Positions 38,936 through 46,185 are shown, counted from the stretch's first letter. The stretch: 64,000 nucleotides of DNA from Pseudomonas serbica (GCF_028823535.1 NZ_JAQIYM010000090.1:744001-808000), one strand, 5' to 3'. Notes: a model not told the origin generated them from the sequence alone. A program made the numbers and translations.

Positions 38936-39424
38936 ATGACCCCCGATCTGTTGAAGTGCCCGTACTGCAACGAGAAGCTGGAAGGCTACTCAGTCCCTGC
39001 CTTTACAGCGCCGTGCTGCGGGAAGCTGGTCGCGGCCCGCGAACGCGTCAAGCCTGTCGACGTGATGGTTTTCATCCCTCAACTCCATTACATGAAGGAA
39101 CATGGTCTTGAGGGCGACATCACCAAAATCCCAGGCACCGTGCGTCGTGATCCATTTCGCCGCGATAGCCTCTGGACGATGGTCTACTTCGACGGCGATT
39201 TTTACGTCCGCCTGACCCCAAAATTCATGGAGTTGGAAAAGGCTGGGTTCTCCCATGGGGTGGCCATCAGTTCCAGGTTCAGCACCGAGGCTGGCGCCCA
39301 TCAGTTTGCTGATACCTTGGATAAATTCTTCGATGCAATGGCTAAAACAATGCGGGCAAATCCAGAGCGCATGAAGCAGCTCAGGAAGAAGTGCAAGAAG
39401 CTCAGAAAGAAGCGAATCGGCTGA
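38936..39424 (+). CDS. Zinc-knuckle protein with basic tail
   Basis: A 162-residue protein. ATG at 38936 has AGGAATC upstream. The N-terminus holds KCPYCNEKL and, 15 residues later, APCCGKL: a zinc ribbon. The centre is a mixed domain (SLWTMVYFDGDFYVRLTPKF). The C-terminus is strongly basic and helical (MKQLRKKCKKLRKKRIG), suggesting nucleic-acid contact. Family not recognised. Confidence 0.65.
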   Translation: MTPDLLKCPYCNEKLEGYSVPAFTAPCCGKLVAARERVKPVDVMVFIPQLHYMKEHGLEGDITKIPGTVRRDPFRRDSLWTMVYFDGDFYVRLTPKFMELEKAGFSHGVAISSRFSTEAGAHQFADTLDKFFDAMAKTMRANPERMKQLRKKCKKLRKKRIG

Positions 39425-39468
39425 TTCCCTGGAACAGGGCTGAGCTCTCAGGCTGGAGGAGATCCTCA

Positions 39469-39795
39469 ATGACTACGTTTGATTTACTGATGAAATCGGT
39501 GAAGGACTCCGGCCAGCTCGTCGAGCGCCAGCCTGAATCCACCGCTGAGCTTCCACCTGAGGCTACGCCAGTGGCGCAGTCCAAACGCTATCTGGCCCTG
39601 CAGAAGACTGGCCGGCGAGCGAACGGAAATGAGCGGGATCACGGCAGCGTGGTTCACGCGGTCAAGTCTGGCGCCTGGGACGCGTTTTGCGGCGCCCACC
39701 CACAAGGCTCCTCTGACTGGAGCTGCACCGAGTCAGAAGCTGTGACATGTGATAGGTGCTTGCTCAAGATAGCGAGTCTGTCCGATGGCCAATGA
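39469..39795 (+). CDS. Cysteine-containing protein with phage-type motif
   Basis: A 108-residue protein with strong ribosome site GGAGGAG. The first half is polar and disordered-looking. The second half has VVHAVKSGAWDAFCGAHPQG then SWSC-like DWSCTESEAVTCDRCLLK. This H..CG....W....VTC..CL layout is common in small phage and plasmid proteins and probably binds zinc. Function unknown. Confidence 0.6.
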   Translation: MTTFDLLMKSVKDSGQLVERQPESTAELPPEATPVAQSKRYLALQKTGRRANGNERDHGSVVHAVKSGAWDAFCGAHPQGSSDWSCTESEAVTCDRCLLKIASLSDGQ

Positions 39796-39994
39796 ACAAT
39801 TTGCCAGCGTGACGTTCGATGATTTGGCTCTGGAGGACACAGTGGTGATCCAGGATCACGGCCACAACGCCCACGGAGCCAGGGGGAAGGTGTATTTCCT
39901 GGACGCCGACACCCAGCTCGTCTCGGTCGTCACGAACGGCTGCGTAGATACTTGGGAAGGCTACGCTGACGGTCTTCAGAAATTGGTTGCCTGA
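39785..39994 (+). CDS. Unknown 69-residue protein
   Basis: Overlaps the previous gene by 11 bp. Small beta-rich protein (LALEDTVVIQDHGHNAHGAR, then GKVYFLDADTQLVSVV), perhaps an SH3-like or KOW-like fold. Family not recognised. Confidence 0.55.
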   Translation: MANEQFASVTFDDLALEDTVVIQDHGHNAHGARGKVYFLDADTQLVSVVTNGCVDTWEGYADGLQKLVA

Positions 39995-40014
39995 ATATAT
40001 CGAAGTTAAGGAGT

Positions 40015-40031
40015 TTATGCTCCGAGCATAA
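40015..40031. promoter_or_regulatory. Perfect 8-bp palindrome, possible operator
   Basis: TTATGCTC and GAGCATAA around one central base, in the gap before the frameshifted gene at 40130. A TATAAA box lies just after it at about 40046. Confidence 0.45.
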
Positions 40032-40129
40032 TTTGCCTAATTTCGGTATAAACCCCTTAGCCTTGCCATGAAAAACGGTGCCGAGTCAGTAAAAAAAGCA
40101 CCCATTTTGACTCTTATGGAGAAGACCCT

Positions 40130-40335
40130 ATGCCGAGTAAAAAACCGCTTACCGCGCTTCAGATTGCCGAAAAGCTGGAAGGGGAGCATAACCTTGCCAT
40201 CCGTGCCATGGACATGGCTAGTGGGCACCCCCCGGCTCGGCAAAGCATGTCCAGTTCTTGGCCAAACACGACCGGCACACCAAGCAGTTCGAAGAGCTGA
40301 TGGTTTCGCTCAAAACCCTTTTGAAGGACGCCTAG
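40130..40335 (+). pseudogene. Small gene with -1 frameshift at a run of six C
   Basis: ATG at 40130 has GGAGAAG upstream. The first 34 codons (MPSKKPLTALQIAEKLEGEH and on) are protein-like, but the frame then runs into a short junk tail. Shifting by -1 at CACCCCCCGG (near 40230) gives a continuous ending, HVQFLAKHDRHTKQFEELM then VSLKTLLKDA, that stops at 40335. So the gene is either broken by loss of one C, mis-sequenced, or uses programmed frameshifting. The intact product would be about 68 residues, helical. Family not recognised. Confidence 0.55.
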
Positions 40336-40348
40336 GGGGCGTGGTGTT

Positions 40349-40708
40349 TTGAAAACTTTTCTGACTCTGTCGCAATACGGATCTACCTTTGATTGGGTAA
40401 TAGCCTGCGTTGGCTTGAGTATGATGTGCCTGGGTTTCTGGCTGGCCGGGTACCGGTTTCTGACGGTGGTGGTCTCGATCCTAATGGCGGGTAGCGTCTT
40501 CCAACTACTATTTGGAATGGATACTCTAATATGGGAGTCAGGCTGGATGTGGTATGACTGGAGGGTGCCGTTGACCATGCTCATGGTGGGTAGCCTAATC
40601 TCCCTGGTGATCACCGCGTTCATCGTCAGGGACATGCTTGTTGCCAAGCGCAAGAACGCTGAAATCGAGGCATGCGCTGAAAAACCTGATCAGGAACCTG
40701 ATCAATAG
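40349..40708 (+). CDS. Membrane protein with three predicted helices (TTG start)
   Basis: A 119-residue protein. TTG at 40349 has AGGGGGC at good spacing. Hydrophobic segments are VIACVGLSMMCLGFWLAGY, TVVVSILMAGSVFQLLFG and TMLMVGSLISLVITAFIV. The C-terminal tail is polar and repeats PDQEPDQ. Inner-membrane location is likely; function unknown. Confidence 0.6.
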   Translation: MKTFLTLSQYGSTFDWVIACVGLSMMCLGFWLAGYRFLTVVVSILMAGSVFQLLFGMDTLIWESGWMWYDWRVPLTMLMVGSLISLVITAFIVRDMLVAKRKNAEIEACAEKPDQEPDQ

Positions 40709-40732
40709 ACTATTCGTTTCGCTTCAGATCGA

Positions 40733-40756
40733 AGCCCCGCCCTCAAAAGCGGGGCT
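40733..40756 (+). terminator. Possible terminator hairpin
   Basis: AGCCCCGC and GCGGGGCT form a perfect 8-bp stem with an 8-base loop, 25 bp after the stop at 40708. There is no T tract, so it may only stabilise the RNA end. Confidence 0.4.
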
Positions 40757-40810
40757 AAGTCAGTAGGGGAGGCGCCGATCCAGCGCCATAGACCAGACCT
40801 GGAGCATCAC

Positions 40811-41257
40811 TTGGACAAGAAATTCATCGAAGAAAAACTCAACCTGCTGGGCTCTATTCAGGCTGCTGCTGTGAATGTGCGGGAAGGTGAATTTTCCCAG
40901 CATACCCAAGTCGTACTCGCGGCGGTGATTGTTTCGGGGATCGTGTCTGTACCACTCCAATCATTGGTTTGGTCTTTGATCATCTGTACGCTCGCTTTCT
41001 TTCTGGCATTCAAAATGTGCAAATTGCCGAAGTCGTGGGGCGAGGCAATGGATAACAGATTGACCGATTACGAGCCGGTCGACTTTTTGGCCTATGCAAA
41101 GTTGCAGGAACAGACGAAAGAATGTGGCGAACTCGGTTTTAGTGCAGTGCTGAAGTGGGCTGCGCATGAAGAAATGGTCATTCGAGCCAATATACCAAAG
41201 CCTACAGATGGCGTGGGTCAGCGGTTCATGCGTAAGGAACTCCCCCAGGTTCGTTGA
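40811..41257 (+). CDS. Membrane protein with two predicted helices (TTG start)
   Basis: A 148-residue protein. TTG at 40811 has GGAGCATC upstream. A charged N-terminal helix, two adjacent hydrophobic helices (VVLAAVIVSGIVSVPL, then SLVWSLIICTLAFFLAFKM) and a soluble tail of about 75 residues are seen. Function unknown. Confidence 0.6.
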   Translation: MDKKFIEEKLNLLGSIQAAAVNVREGEFSQHTQVVLAAVIVSGIVSVPLQSLVWSLIICTLAFFLAFKMCKLPKSWGEAMDNRLTDYEPVDFLAYAKLQEQTKECGELGFSAVLKWAAHEEMVIRANIPKPTDGVGQRFMRKELPQVR

Positions 41258-41323
41258 ACCGAGGGGCGGGAACTGAGCAAGTAGAAATGACTAACCTGTC
41301 AAAGCAATAGAAGGGAAATCAGC

Positions 41324-41635
41324 ATGGCACAAGTACAGAAACTCACTCTGGTCGACCGTGGCCAGGACTTCACTGAATGGTACGTTCGTGATGGCGTGGT
41401 GATTGACGTACAGCCCTTCGGTGCCCGAGTCTTCATCGGGTCGAAGGTGCTCACGCCGATCACCGCAGTTGGTCAGTCGATCAAGTATGTGTCGCGACAG
41501 GGCAATGAAGGAATTCTCAACTACCCGGTGGAGGCCATCGAAATCCTGGACGATGTCGAAGGTGCTGAAGTTGAAGGCTATGGTCGAAAATGGGCTGAAA
41601 CGATTGGTATCCCAGCCTCGGATCTGGGCCTCTGA
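41324..41635 (+). CDS. Unknown 103-residue beta-rich protein
   Basis: Ribosome site AAGGGAAA. The product alternates short strands (LTLVDRGQDFTEWYVRDGVV, then RVFIGSKVLTPIT). No cysteine. Family not recognised. Confidence 0.6.
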   Translation: MAQVQKLTLVDRGQDFTEWYVRDGVVIDVQPFGARVFIGSKVLTPITAVGQSIKYVSRQGNEGILNYPVEAIEILDDVEGAEVEGYGRKWAETIGIPASDLGL

Positions 41636-41658
41636 TTGAGCCCAGCGCTAAACTCACA

Positions 41659-41708
41659 AGCCCCGCACACGCGGGGCCGTGTGCGTAGAGAAGGGGCATT
41701 TCTGCCCC
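41659..41708 (+). other. Two adjacent GC-rich hairpins
   Basis: GCCCCGC/GCGGGGC (41660-41677) and GGGGCA/TGCCCC (41693-41708) lie in the gap between two genes. Neither has a T tract; they may slow ribosomes or protect the RNA. Confidence 0.4.
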
Positions 41709-41728
41709 AGGAAATCCCAGGAGAACCC

Positions 41729-41905
41729 ATGGCACAGACTCTGGAACAATTCGTCGCAGAGGTGAAGGTCGATATCGAAGCCTTTGCTGCCGAATATCGC
41801 GCTTCGCACGCCGCCAACCCCGAGATTTTCCCGTTGAAGCTTGGCGACAACAACGACGGCCTGTGGCTCGAGTTCTTCACCGATTTTATGACTCGCGAGC
41901 GATAG
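41729..41905 (+). CDS. Unknown 58-residue protein
   Basis: ATG at 41729 has AGGAGAA upstream. Small acidic helical protein (MAQTLEQFVAEVKVDIEAFA) with a hydrophobic end (GLWLEFFTDFM). Family not recognised. Confidence 0.55.
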   Translation: MAQTLEQFVAEVKVDIEAFAAEYRASHAANPEIFPLKLGDNNDGLWLEFFTDFMTRER

Positions 41906-41909
41906 GATC

Positions 41910-42092
41910 ATGGAAGTAGGTTTTGGGAAATCGTTTCACCTGACGATTAATCTGCTCAATGAAGTTGGATTTCCGTCGGTGGGTCTTCGTGCATCTTTTC
42001 ATCGGGAGAACGAAAAGCGAAAGCTTGATCCGTTCACTCCGGCCTTTCGCAGCAAAGGCGAGAAAGCCCGCAATCGCCACAAGCGGAACTAG
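41910..42092 (+). CDS. Small basic protein, paralogue of the next gene
   Basis: A 60-residue protein. Its last ~33 residues (FHRENEKRKLDPFTPAFRSK, then GEKARNRHKRN) are almost the same as the end of the gene at 42159, while the N-termini differ. The shared part is strongly basic and may bind RNA, DNA or the ribosome. Ribosome site is weak (TAGGATC). Confidence 0.6.
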   Translation: MEVGFGKSFHLTINLLNEVGFPSVGLRASFHRENEKRKLDPFTPAFRSKGEKARNRHKRN

Positions 42093-42158
42093 TACCCTTC
42101 AGCAGGCGATGCCAATATAAGGTGATCGTCTATCAGCGTGCAGCTACGGAGCGTTATC

Positions 42159-42347
42159 ATGACCGAAGGCTCGGGAATGTCGTATTACCAAAACAACGAA
42201 CACAGCCGCGTTGTGACGCCGCTGGGAAAGATCGCCGACCTGCGAAATTCGTTTTATCGAGAGAATGAAAAACGTAAGGGCGATCCGTTTTCGCCGGCTA
42301 TTCGCAGCAAGGGTGAGAAGGCCAGGAATCGCAGCAAGCGGAAGTAG
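42159..42347 (+). CDS. Small basic protein, paralogue of the previous gene
   Basis: A 62-residue protein with ATG at 42159 after CGGAG. The C-terminal block FYRENEKRKGDPFSPAIRSK then GEKARNRSKRK matches the gene at 41910 closely. The N-terminus (MTEGSGMSYYQNNEHSRVVT) is unrelated. The tandem pair suggests duplication followed by N-terminal replacement. Confidence 0.6.
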   Translation: MTEGSGMSYYQNNEHSRVVTPLGKIADLRNSFYRENEKRKGDPFSPAIRSKGEKARNRSKRK

Positions 42348-42473
42348 ACAGCGCCTGCATAAAACCCCGCCGACAGAAAGGGGGATTTTTCAGAAATATA
42401 TCCAAAAAGTCACCATCGGAACGGTTTTGGATGCTCGATACACTGACCTCATCAACAAGATATGAGGTGACGT

Positions 42474-42893
42474 ATGCGTTATCCAGAACAGATCTTCACC
42501 GCTGCTAGCTATCGCCGGTTCAAAGTTGCCTTCCGCTACCGGGAGGTAGGATCGTACACCAAGATCGCAAAGGAAGAGGGTGTCGGTGTCTCGGCCATCA
42601 GAGCAATGATTGTTAAGGCCGAGCGAGCAATCCGCCATTGGGAAATCCAGTCAATAGCGGAAGTCCGCTGTGCAGGCTTACCAGATGGCCCAACAACCGT
42701 ACTGAATTGTCTCGGAAGTATGGATAGGGATGAGGTTGCCAAGTCACTGGCGACACTGACGCCTGATTTCATTGAGAACATCGGTGTGGGCCCGATTGGA
42801 CTTAAGGAAGTCTACAACTGGGCTGGCGTGACATGTCCTCGTTGGTTAACCGACAGGAAGACGCCTGAGCAGGCCGAGATCGGACTTCGCTAG
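42474..42893 (+). CDS. Sigma region 4-like helix-turn-helix plus alpha-CTD-like domain
   Basis: A 139-residue protein with two DNA-binding-type domains. Residues 15-60 (YREVGSYTKIAKEEGVGVSA then IRAMIVKAERAIRH) look like sigma-70 region 4. Residues about 70-120 look like the C-terminal domain of RNA polymerase alpha: TTVLNCLGSMDRDEVAKSLA, then LTPDFIENIGVGPIGLKEVY, a helix-hairpin-helix-like pattern. The combination is unusual and suggests a transcription factor that mimics polymerase contacts. Ribosome site TGAGGTGA. Family not recognised as a whole. Confidence 0.55.
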   Translation: MRYPEQIFTAASYRRFKVAFRYREVGSYTKIAKEEGVGVSAIRAMIVKAERAIRHWEIQSIAEVRCAGLPDGPTTVLNCLGSMDRDEVAKSLATLTPDFIENIGVGPIGLKEVYNWAGVTCPRWLTDRKTPEQAEIGLR

Positions 42894-42958
42894 AAACCAA
42901 CGGTTAGGGCACGCGTCCTGCTGTTCAGCTGCTTAATTCGAGCTGACGGCATGCTTGT

Positions 42959-43192
42959 TCATTCCGACGAATCGTTGACGCGGTTAAGCTCACGGATCGT
43001 GGTATTCAGTAGCTTACCGACATTGAGGTTCTGGGTGCCGACCGCTGCACTGAGCGCCACAACTGCTGTATCCAAGTCGCCGGTCTCGATCAACTCCTTC
43101 GCTTGCTGCTCGATCAGCGCGGCCCGGCTGCGCAAATCTTCGGCCATTTCCTGCATCACCTTGGCAATGCGTTCTGCGTTGAGCTGTTTCAT
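42959..43192 (-). CDS. Unknown 77-residue helical protein
   Basis: Leftward gene with ribosome site AAAGGAAAA. Almost wholly helical (ERIAKVMQEMAEDLRSRAAL, then an EQQAKELIETGD stretch). It is divergent from the Pth2-like gene; the 143-bp gap holds the rightward promoter at 43243. Family not recognised. Confidence 0.6.
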   Translation of the reverse strand: MKQLNAERIAKVMQEMAEDLRSRAALIEQQAKELIETGDLDTAVVALSAAVGTQNLNVGKLLNTTIRELNRVNDSSE

Positions 43193-43242
43193 GGTTTTCC
43201 TTTTTCGTGGATGCTGACCAGTTCAAATTAGCATCGGGGTGC

Positions 43243-43271
43243 TTGCAAGTAAACCCCTAGCGTAATACGCT
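43243..43271 (+). promoter_or_regulatory. CCCTAG-family promoter
   Basis: -35 TTGCAA at 43243, 17-bp spacer with CCCCTAGCG, -10 TACGCT at 43266-43271. It heads the Pth2-like gene at 43336. Confidence 0.7.
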
Positions 43272-43335
43272 ACAAATCTATAAGGCGGCCAGCGCGGCGC
43301 TGTGAATTGCGGTAAAGCTGAAGAAGGTTTAAAAA

Positions 43336-44169
43336 ATGGCTGAATGTAATCCAAATGGTTCACCATCCATCGGCATTCTTGAACCTGCAGTGGGTCAATC
43401 TGACGTGCCGATGTGGCTCATGGAGATCTTCGCCCGCCGCGATCTCAACATGCGTAAGGGGAAGCTGGCGGCCCAGGTAGCTCACGCGGCCTGCGCTCAG
43501 CTGCTCAACTCGATGGATGACTTCGGCGAGTACCGGGTTCTCTCGGCGCTGAACTACCAGAGGCTGTTGCAGCTGATCGAACATGACGCGGTTGTTGTCG
43601 AAATGGTGGCTGACGAGGCCGAACTCCGGGGTTCGCTTGAGAATCCAGAGCTATCGACGGTCATCACGGATCGCGGGCTTACCGAGTTTGGCGGTGTGCC
43701 GACGGTGACCACTGCTGCCCAGGGCGTATTCACGCCGTCTGCCAAAAAAGCTGTTCCGCTCGCCGGCGCCGACCTGATTGCTCGCCAGTGGTTCGTGTTC
43801 TCCAAGCAGCAGCCGCTGCCCAAGGAGGTTGCGTCCAAAATGGCAGCACTGGGTTGCCTGACGATGATGGCGAGCCTCCTGACGCCGCTGGCGGGCTCCA
43901 GTGACGGCTCTATGAAGCTGTGCCTGTCCGATCCCGCACTGCGCGGTTGGTTGACGGCAGGTTTCGGTAAGATCGGCATGGGCATCAAGACCGACGCTGA
44001 CCTCGAGGTGTTGAAGGAGAGACTCGACACTTCCAACGTGCATTTCGTTGGCTTCGATTCTGGCACCAGCAAGTTGCTGGTAATCGGCCCTGAGTTCCCC
44101 GAGCGTATGTCGACCATCACCGGTAAGGAATCGGAGCTGTACACGGCGGGGGCGCTGTCGCTTCTGTAG
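43336..44169 (+). CDS. Tandem Pth2-like protein (peptidyl-tRNA hydrolase 2 fold, duplicated)
   Basis: A 277-residue protein. Residues about 27-130 match archaeal/eukaryotic-type peptidyl-tRNA hydrolase Pth2: RRDLNMRKGKLAAQVAHAAC carries the conserved lysine and the AAQ-HA helix, and TDRGLTEFGG matches the DAGRT site with aspartate 112 and threonine 116. Residues about 150-265 repeat the fold in decayed form: GKIGMGIKTDADLEVLKERL, then FDSGTSKLLVIGPEFPERMS and TGK, but its first helix lacks the KGK-AAQ-HA residues. Pth2 is normally a 115-120 residue homodimer that frees stalled peptidyl-tRNA. So this reads as a fused dimer with one active and one degenerate half. Bacteria normally use the unrelated Pth. 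Activity is inferred. Confidence 0.75.
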   Translation: MAECNPNGSPSIGILEPAVGQSDVPMWLMEIFARRDLNMRKGKLAAQVAHAACAQLLNSMDDFGEYRVLSALNYQRLLQLIEHDAVVVEMVADEAELRGSLENPELSTVITDRGLTEFGGVPTVTTAAQGVFTPSAKKAVPLAGADLIARQWFVFSKQQPLPKEVASKMAALGCLTMMASLLTPLAGSSDGSMKLCLSDPALRGWLTAGFGKIGMGIKTDADLEVLKERLDTSNVHFVGFDSGTSKLLVIGPEFPERMSTITGKESELYTAGALSLL

Positions 44170-44221
44170 GCTGGTCGATTTCATTTTTCGCCCAGGCTTC
44201 CTGGGCTTTCTGGAGGTTTCA

Positions 44222-44479
44222 ATGAATCTTTATGTACTGTTTGGTCAGCGGATGTGCATCAACTACCCCGGCGAATACGCGCTCGAAGCTTTATCCTGCG
44301 CTTCAGAAGCGGACATGGACGGAAACCCGGACTACATTCCTGAGCAAAAGGCTAAATACGAGGCGACGAAAGAGTTCGAGCGCCTGGCGGTGGTAACGCT
44401 TAACGTCAAAGAGAGCGATATCCGGGCGATCATGTTCCCGGAAAACAATGCCGTACCGGCCACCGTCATTGCCGATTAA
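44222..44479 (+). CDS. Unknown 85-residue protein
   Basis: Ribosome site TGGAGG. Contains YALEALSCASEADMDGNPDY and VVTLNVKESDIRAIMFP. It follows the Pth2-like gene by 52 bp and probably shares its transcript. Family not recognised. Confidence 0.6.
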   Translation: MNLYVLFGQRMCINYPGEYALEALSCASEADMDGNPDYIPEQKAKYEATKEFERLAVVTLNVKESDIRAIMFPENNAVPATVIAD

Positions 44480-44488
44480 GGGGTCAGC

Positions 44489-45058
44489 ATGTCCAGCAGC
44501 TTCAATGATCGAATCATCCAGTGCTATGACCGCTGCGACCTGATGGTAGGCCGTTGGCGGATGACCGAGGCGATCTGTTCGTCGAAAGGGATCTGCGTTC
44601 TGCTCGATGGGAAGCCGTTCGTTTTCTGCGGCATGCATGATTGCGACCAATCCGTGCGCCAGGCCAATGATCTGGCTGGCAGTGCGCAGCTGCTGGCGGC
44701 GGTCAAGGGCTTTGGGCTTGGCACGACGCTGTCTGTTGGCGTGGTCAAAGGCCGCTCAATCGATGCAAGCCACTTCCCCAGTGTGCTTCTGAAAGAAGAG
44801 TTCGGGGGAGGCGTGGAGGGAACGATGGTCGAGTTCTTCCGGATTGATCACCCTGGGCAAATCCTCATCGCTCAGATGCTTGTCATCGACGATCAGATTG
44901 GGCCGCTTCTCCATCCTGGGGAGTGGACGAAGACGGGTTTCGACATTGTTCATGAGTGGCAAGAAATCAAAGAGCACTGCGCCGGCTTGTTCATCGCGGA
45001 TGAAATGGACAAACTCGCTGAGCTTGCAAAGCAAAACAATGCTACTAAAATGACATGA
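44489..45058 (+). CDS. Unknown 189-residue protein
   Basis: Starts 9 bp after the previous stop (AAGGGGT upstream). The N-terminus has CYDRCDLMVGRWRMTEAICS; the middle has GFGLGTTLSVGVVKGRS. Helices follow. Four or five cysteines, not in knuckle spacing. Third gene of the Pth2-like operon; a link to translation rescue is only suggested by position. Confidence 0.6.
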   Translation: MSSSFNDRIIQCYDRCDLMVGRWRMTEAICSSKGICVLLDGKPFVFCGMHDCDQSVRQANDLAGSAQLLAAVKGFGLGTTLSVGVVKGRSIDASHFPSVLLKEEFGGGVEGTMVEFFRIDHPGQILIAQMLVIDDQIGPLLHPGEWTKTGFDIVHEWQEIKEHCAGLFIADEMDKLAELAKQNNATKMT

Positions 45059-45080
45059 AATAGCACTGTGAGTCATTCCC

Positions 45081-45335
45081 ATGGCCGATCCGAATGAAGA
45101 CGTAAAATTGACCGAGGAGGGCGCCAACAATGGCGTCCTTAAGACCTCCGCCCCGGTTCATGAGGTAGCCTGCATGTATTGCGGTGCAGATGACACCAAG
45201 GGCCACTGGGAATGCGTGCATACCGGCGACGAGGAGTCATTCGAAGGCTGGGAGGACTGGTTCTGCTGCCACGTTTGCCGTGATGCCGGCCAACCATGCG
45301 AAACGTTTCATAAGATCCCGTTACCCATCGAATAG
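45081..45335 (+). CDS. Cysteine-rich zinc-binding-like protein
   Basis: An 84-residue protein: ACMYCGADDTKGHWECVHTG and DWFCCHVCRDAGQPC carry the metal-binding residues, in the order CxxC, HxxC, CC, C, C. It could bind one or two zinc ions. Last gene before a strong promoter at 45357. Family not recognised. Confidence 0.6.
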   Translation: MADPNEDVKLTEEGANNGVLKTSAPVHEVACMYCGADDTKGHWECVHTGDEESFEGWEDWFCCHVCRDAGQPCETFHKIPLPIE

Positions 45336-45356
45336 CACTGGACTTACCGATCATTA

Positions 45357-45385
45357 TTGACGCGTCTTTGCGGGTCAAATATGAT
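45357..45385 (+). promoter_or_regulatory. Strong sigma-70 promoter of a short transcript
   Basis: -35 TTGACG at 45357-45362, 17-bp spacer, -10 TATGAT at 45380-45385. A terminator lies only 65 bp downstream, and no gene is between. Confidence 0.75.
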
Positions 45386-45391
45386 CAATTG

Positions 45392-45480
45392 ACGTGACTG
45401 CATCCAGTGGATGTCGCAGATGAGGCCCGCGCCGAATTCTGCAAAACGAAAACCGCCTCTCTCAGGGCGGTTTTTTGTTT
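45392..45480 (+). ncRNA. Candidate small RNA, about 90 nt
   Basis: Defined by the promoter at 45357-45385 and the terminator at 45449-45485. The 5' part can form a hairpin CATCC-AGT-GGATG (near 45404). An ATG frame inside reads through the terminator and lacks a ribosome site, so a coding role is unlikely. Target unknown. Confidence 0.6.
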
Positions 45481-45485
45481 TTGTG
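45449..45485 (+). terminator. Rho-independent terminator
   Basis: AAAACCGCC and GGCGGTTTT form a 9-bp stem with an 8-base loop, followed by TTGTTTTTG. Confidence 0.85.
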
Positions 45486-45537
45486 GCCAAGGCCTGGCAA
45501 ATCCTCGACCGCGCCGGCGACTATTCCAAATAAATGG

Positions 45538-45566
45538 TTGCCAATTAATCCCTAGAGGCATACATT
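45538..45566 (+). promoter_or_regulatory. CCCTAG-family promoter
   Basis: -35 TTGCCA at 45538, 17-bp spacer with CCCTAGAG, -10 TACATT at 45561-45566. It heads the operon starting at 45617. Confidence 0.75.
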
Positions 45567-45616
45567 GTGCGTCAGACAAATCTGTTTTGATCCATATATT
45601 TAATGGAATCTCACGA

Positions 45617-45817
45617 ATGAAGCCATCTAAGCGCAACGCCATCAAAGCCATGGCAGACGAAGCGGCACGGGAAGTTTCTCGGCTCGAACAGGCCGTCGTG
45701 AAATTCATTCCAGGCACCTTGCCCCACAAGCGGCTCAGCGCCCAGCTGGAAAAGGCCCGTGGCCGTCAGCGTAGCGCTGAATTGAGCCTGTCCCGAACCA
45801 CGCAGCCCTCCAACTGA
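45617..45817 (+). CDS. Small basic helical protein
   Basis: A 66-residue protein with ATG at 45617 after GGAATC. Basic start (MKPSKRNAIKAMADEAAREV) and basic, serine-rich end; likely coiled coil or nucleic-acid binder. The longer frame upstream would run through the promoter and terminator and is rejected. Confidence 0.6.
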   Translation: MKPSKRNAIKAMADEAAREVSRLEQAVVKFIPGTLPHKRLSAQLEKARGRQRSAELSLSRTTQPSN

Positions 45818-45825
45818 GTCTAGCC

Positions 45826-46185
45826 ATGTCCTTTGCCATTGAAAAAAGCCGAATTGATTTTCCATCGCGGTGGTTCACCCTCGGCATCGCCATAATGACC
45901 ATTGCTCTGGCTTGGTGCATGGTTTTCCTTGATCAGGCAAGGGGTGCGGCCTACTTCACCCTGCCCGTAGTGATGCTCTTGCTTTGGTGCAATGACGCTA
46001 AAATCACCTACCTGAACACCCGCAAGATTAAGCTCTGCGTATGGGCTTTTTGCTTTGTGTACTGGATCGCCGGCAATGCCTTTCTGGTGCAGGTGATCAG
46101 TGTCGAGGGTGGCCAGCCGATCATCTCCAGCGGCCCGATCTACGATCTCTCTGCGCTCATGGCCCGGAAGGCGCCGCAAGCTTAA
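45826..46185 (+). CDS. Membrane protein with three predicted helices
   Basis: A 119-residue protein. Hydrophobic segments are WFTLGIAIMTIALAWCMVFL, YFTLPVVMLLLWC and KLCVWAFCFVYWIAGNAFLV. It follows the small basic gene by 8 bp. Function unknown. Confidence 0.6.
   Translation: MSFAIEKSRIDFPSRWFTLGIAIMTIALAWCMVFLDQARGAAYFTLPVVMLLLWCNDAKITYLNTRKIKLCVWAFCFVYWIAGNAFLVQVISVEGGQPIISSGPIYDLSALMARKAPQA

Noticed and set aside
40068-40352. A 94-codon frame over the frameshifted gene
   Set aside because: Its composition is not protein-like, and it uses a different frame from the one with the good ribosome site at 40130.
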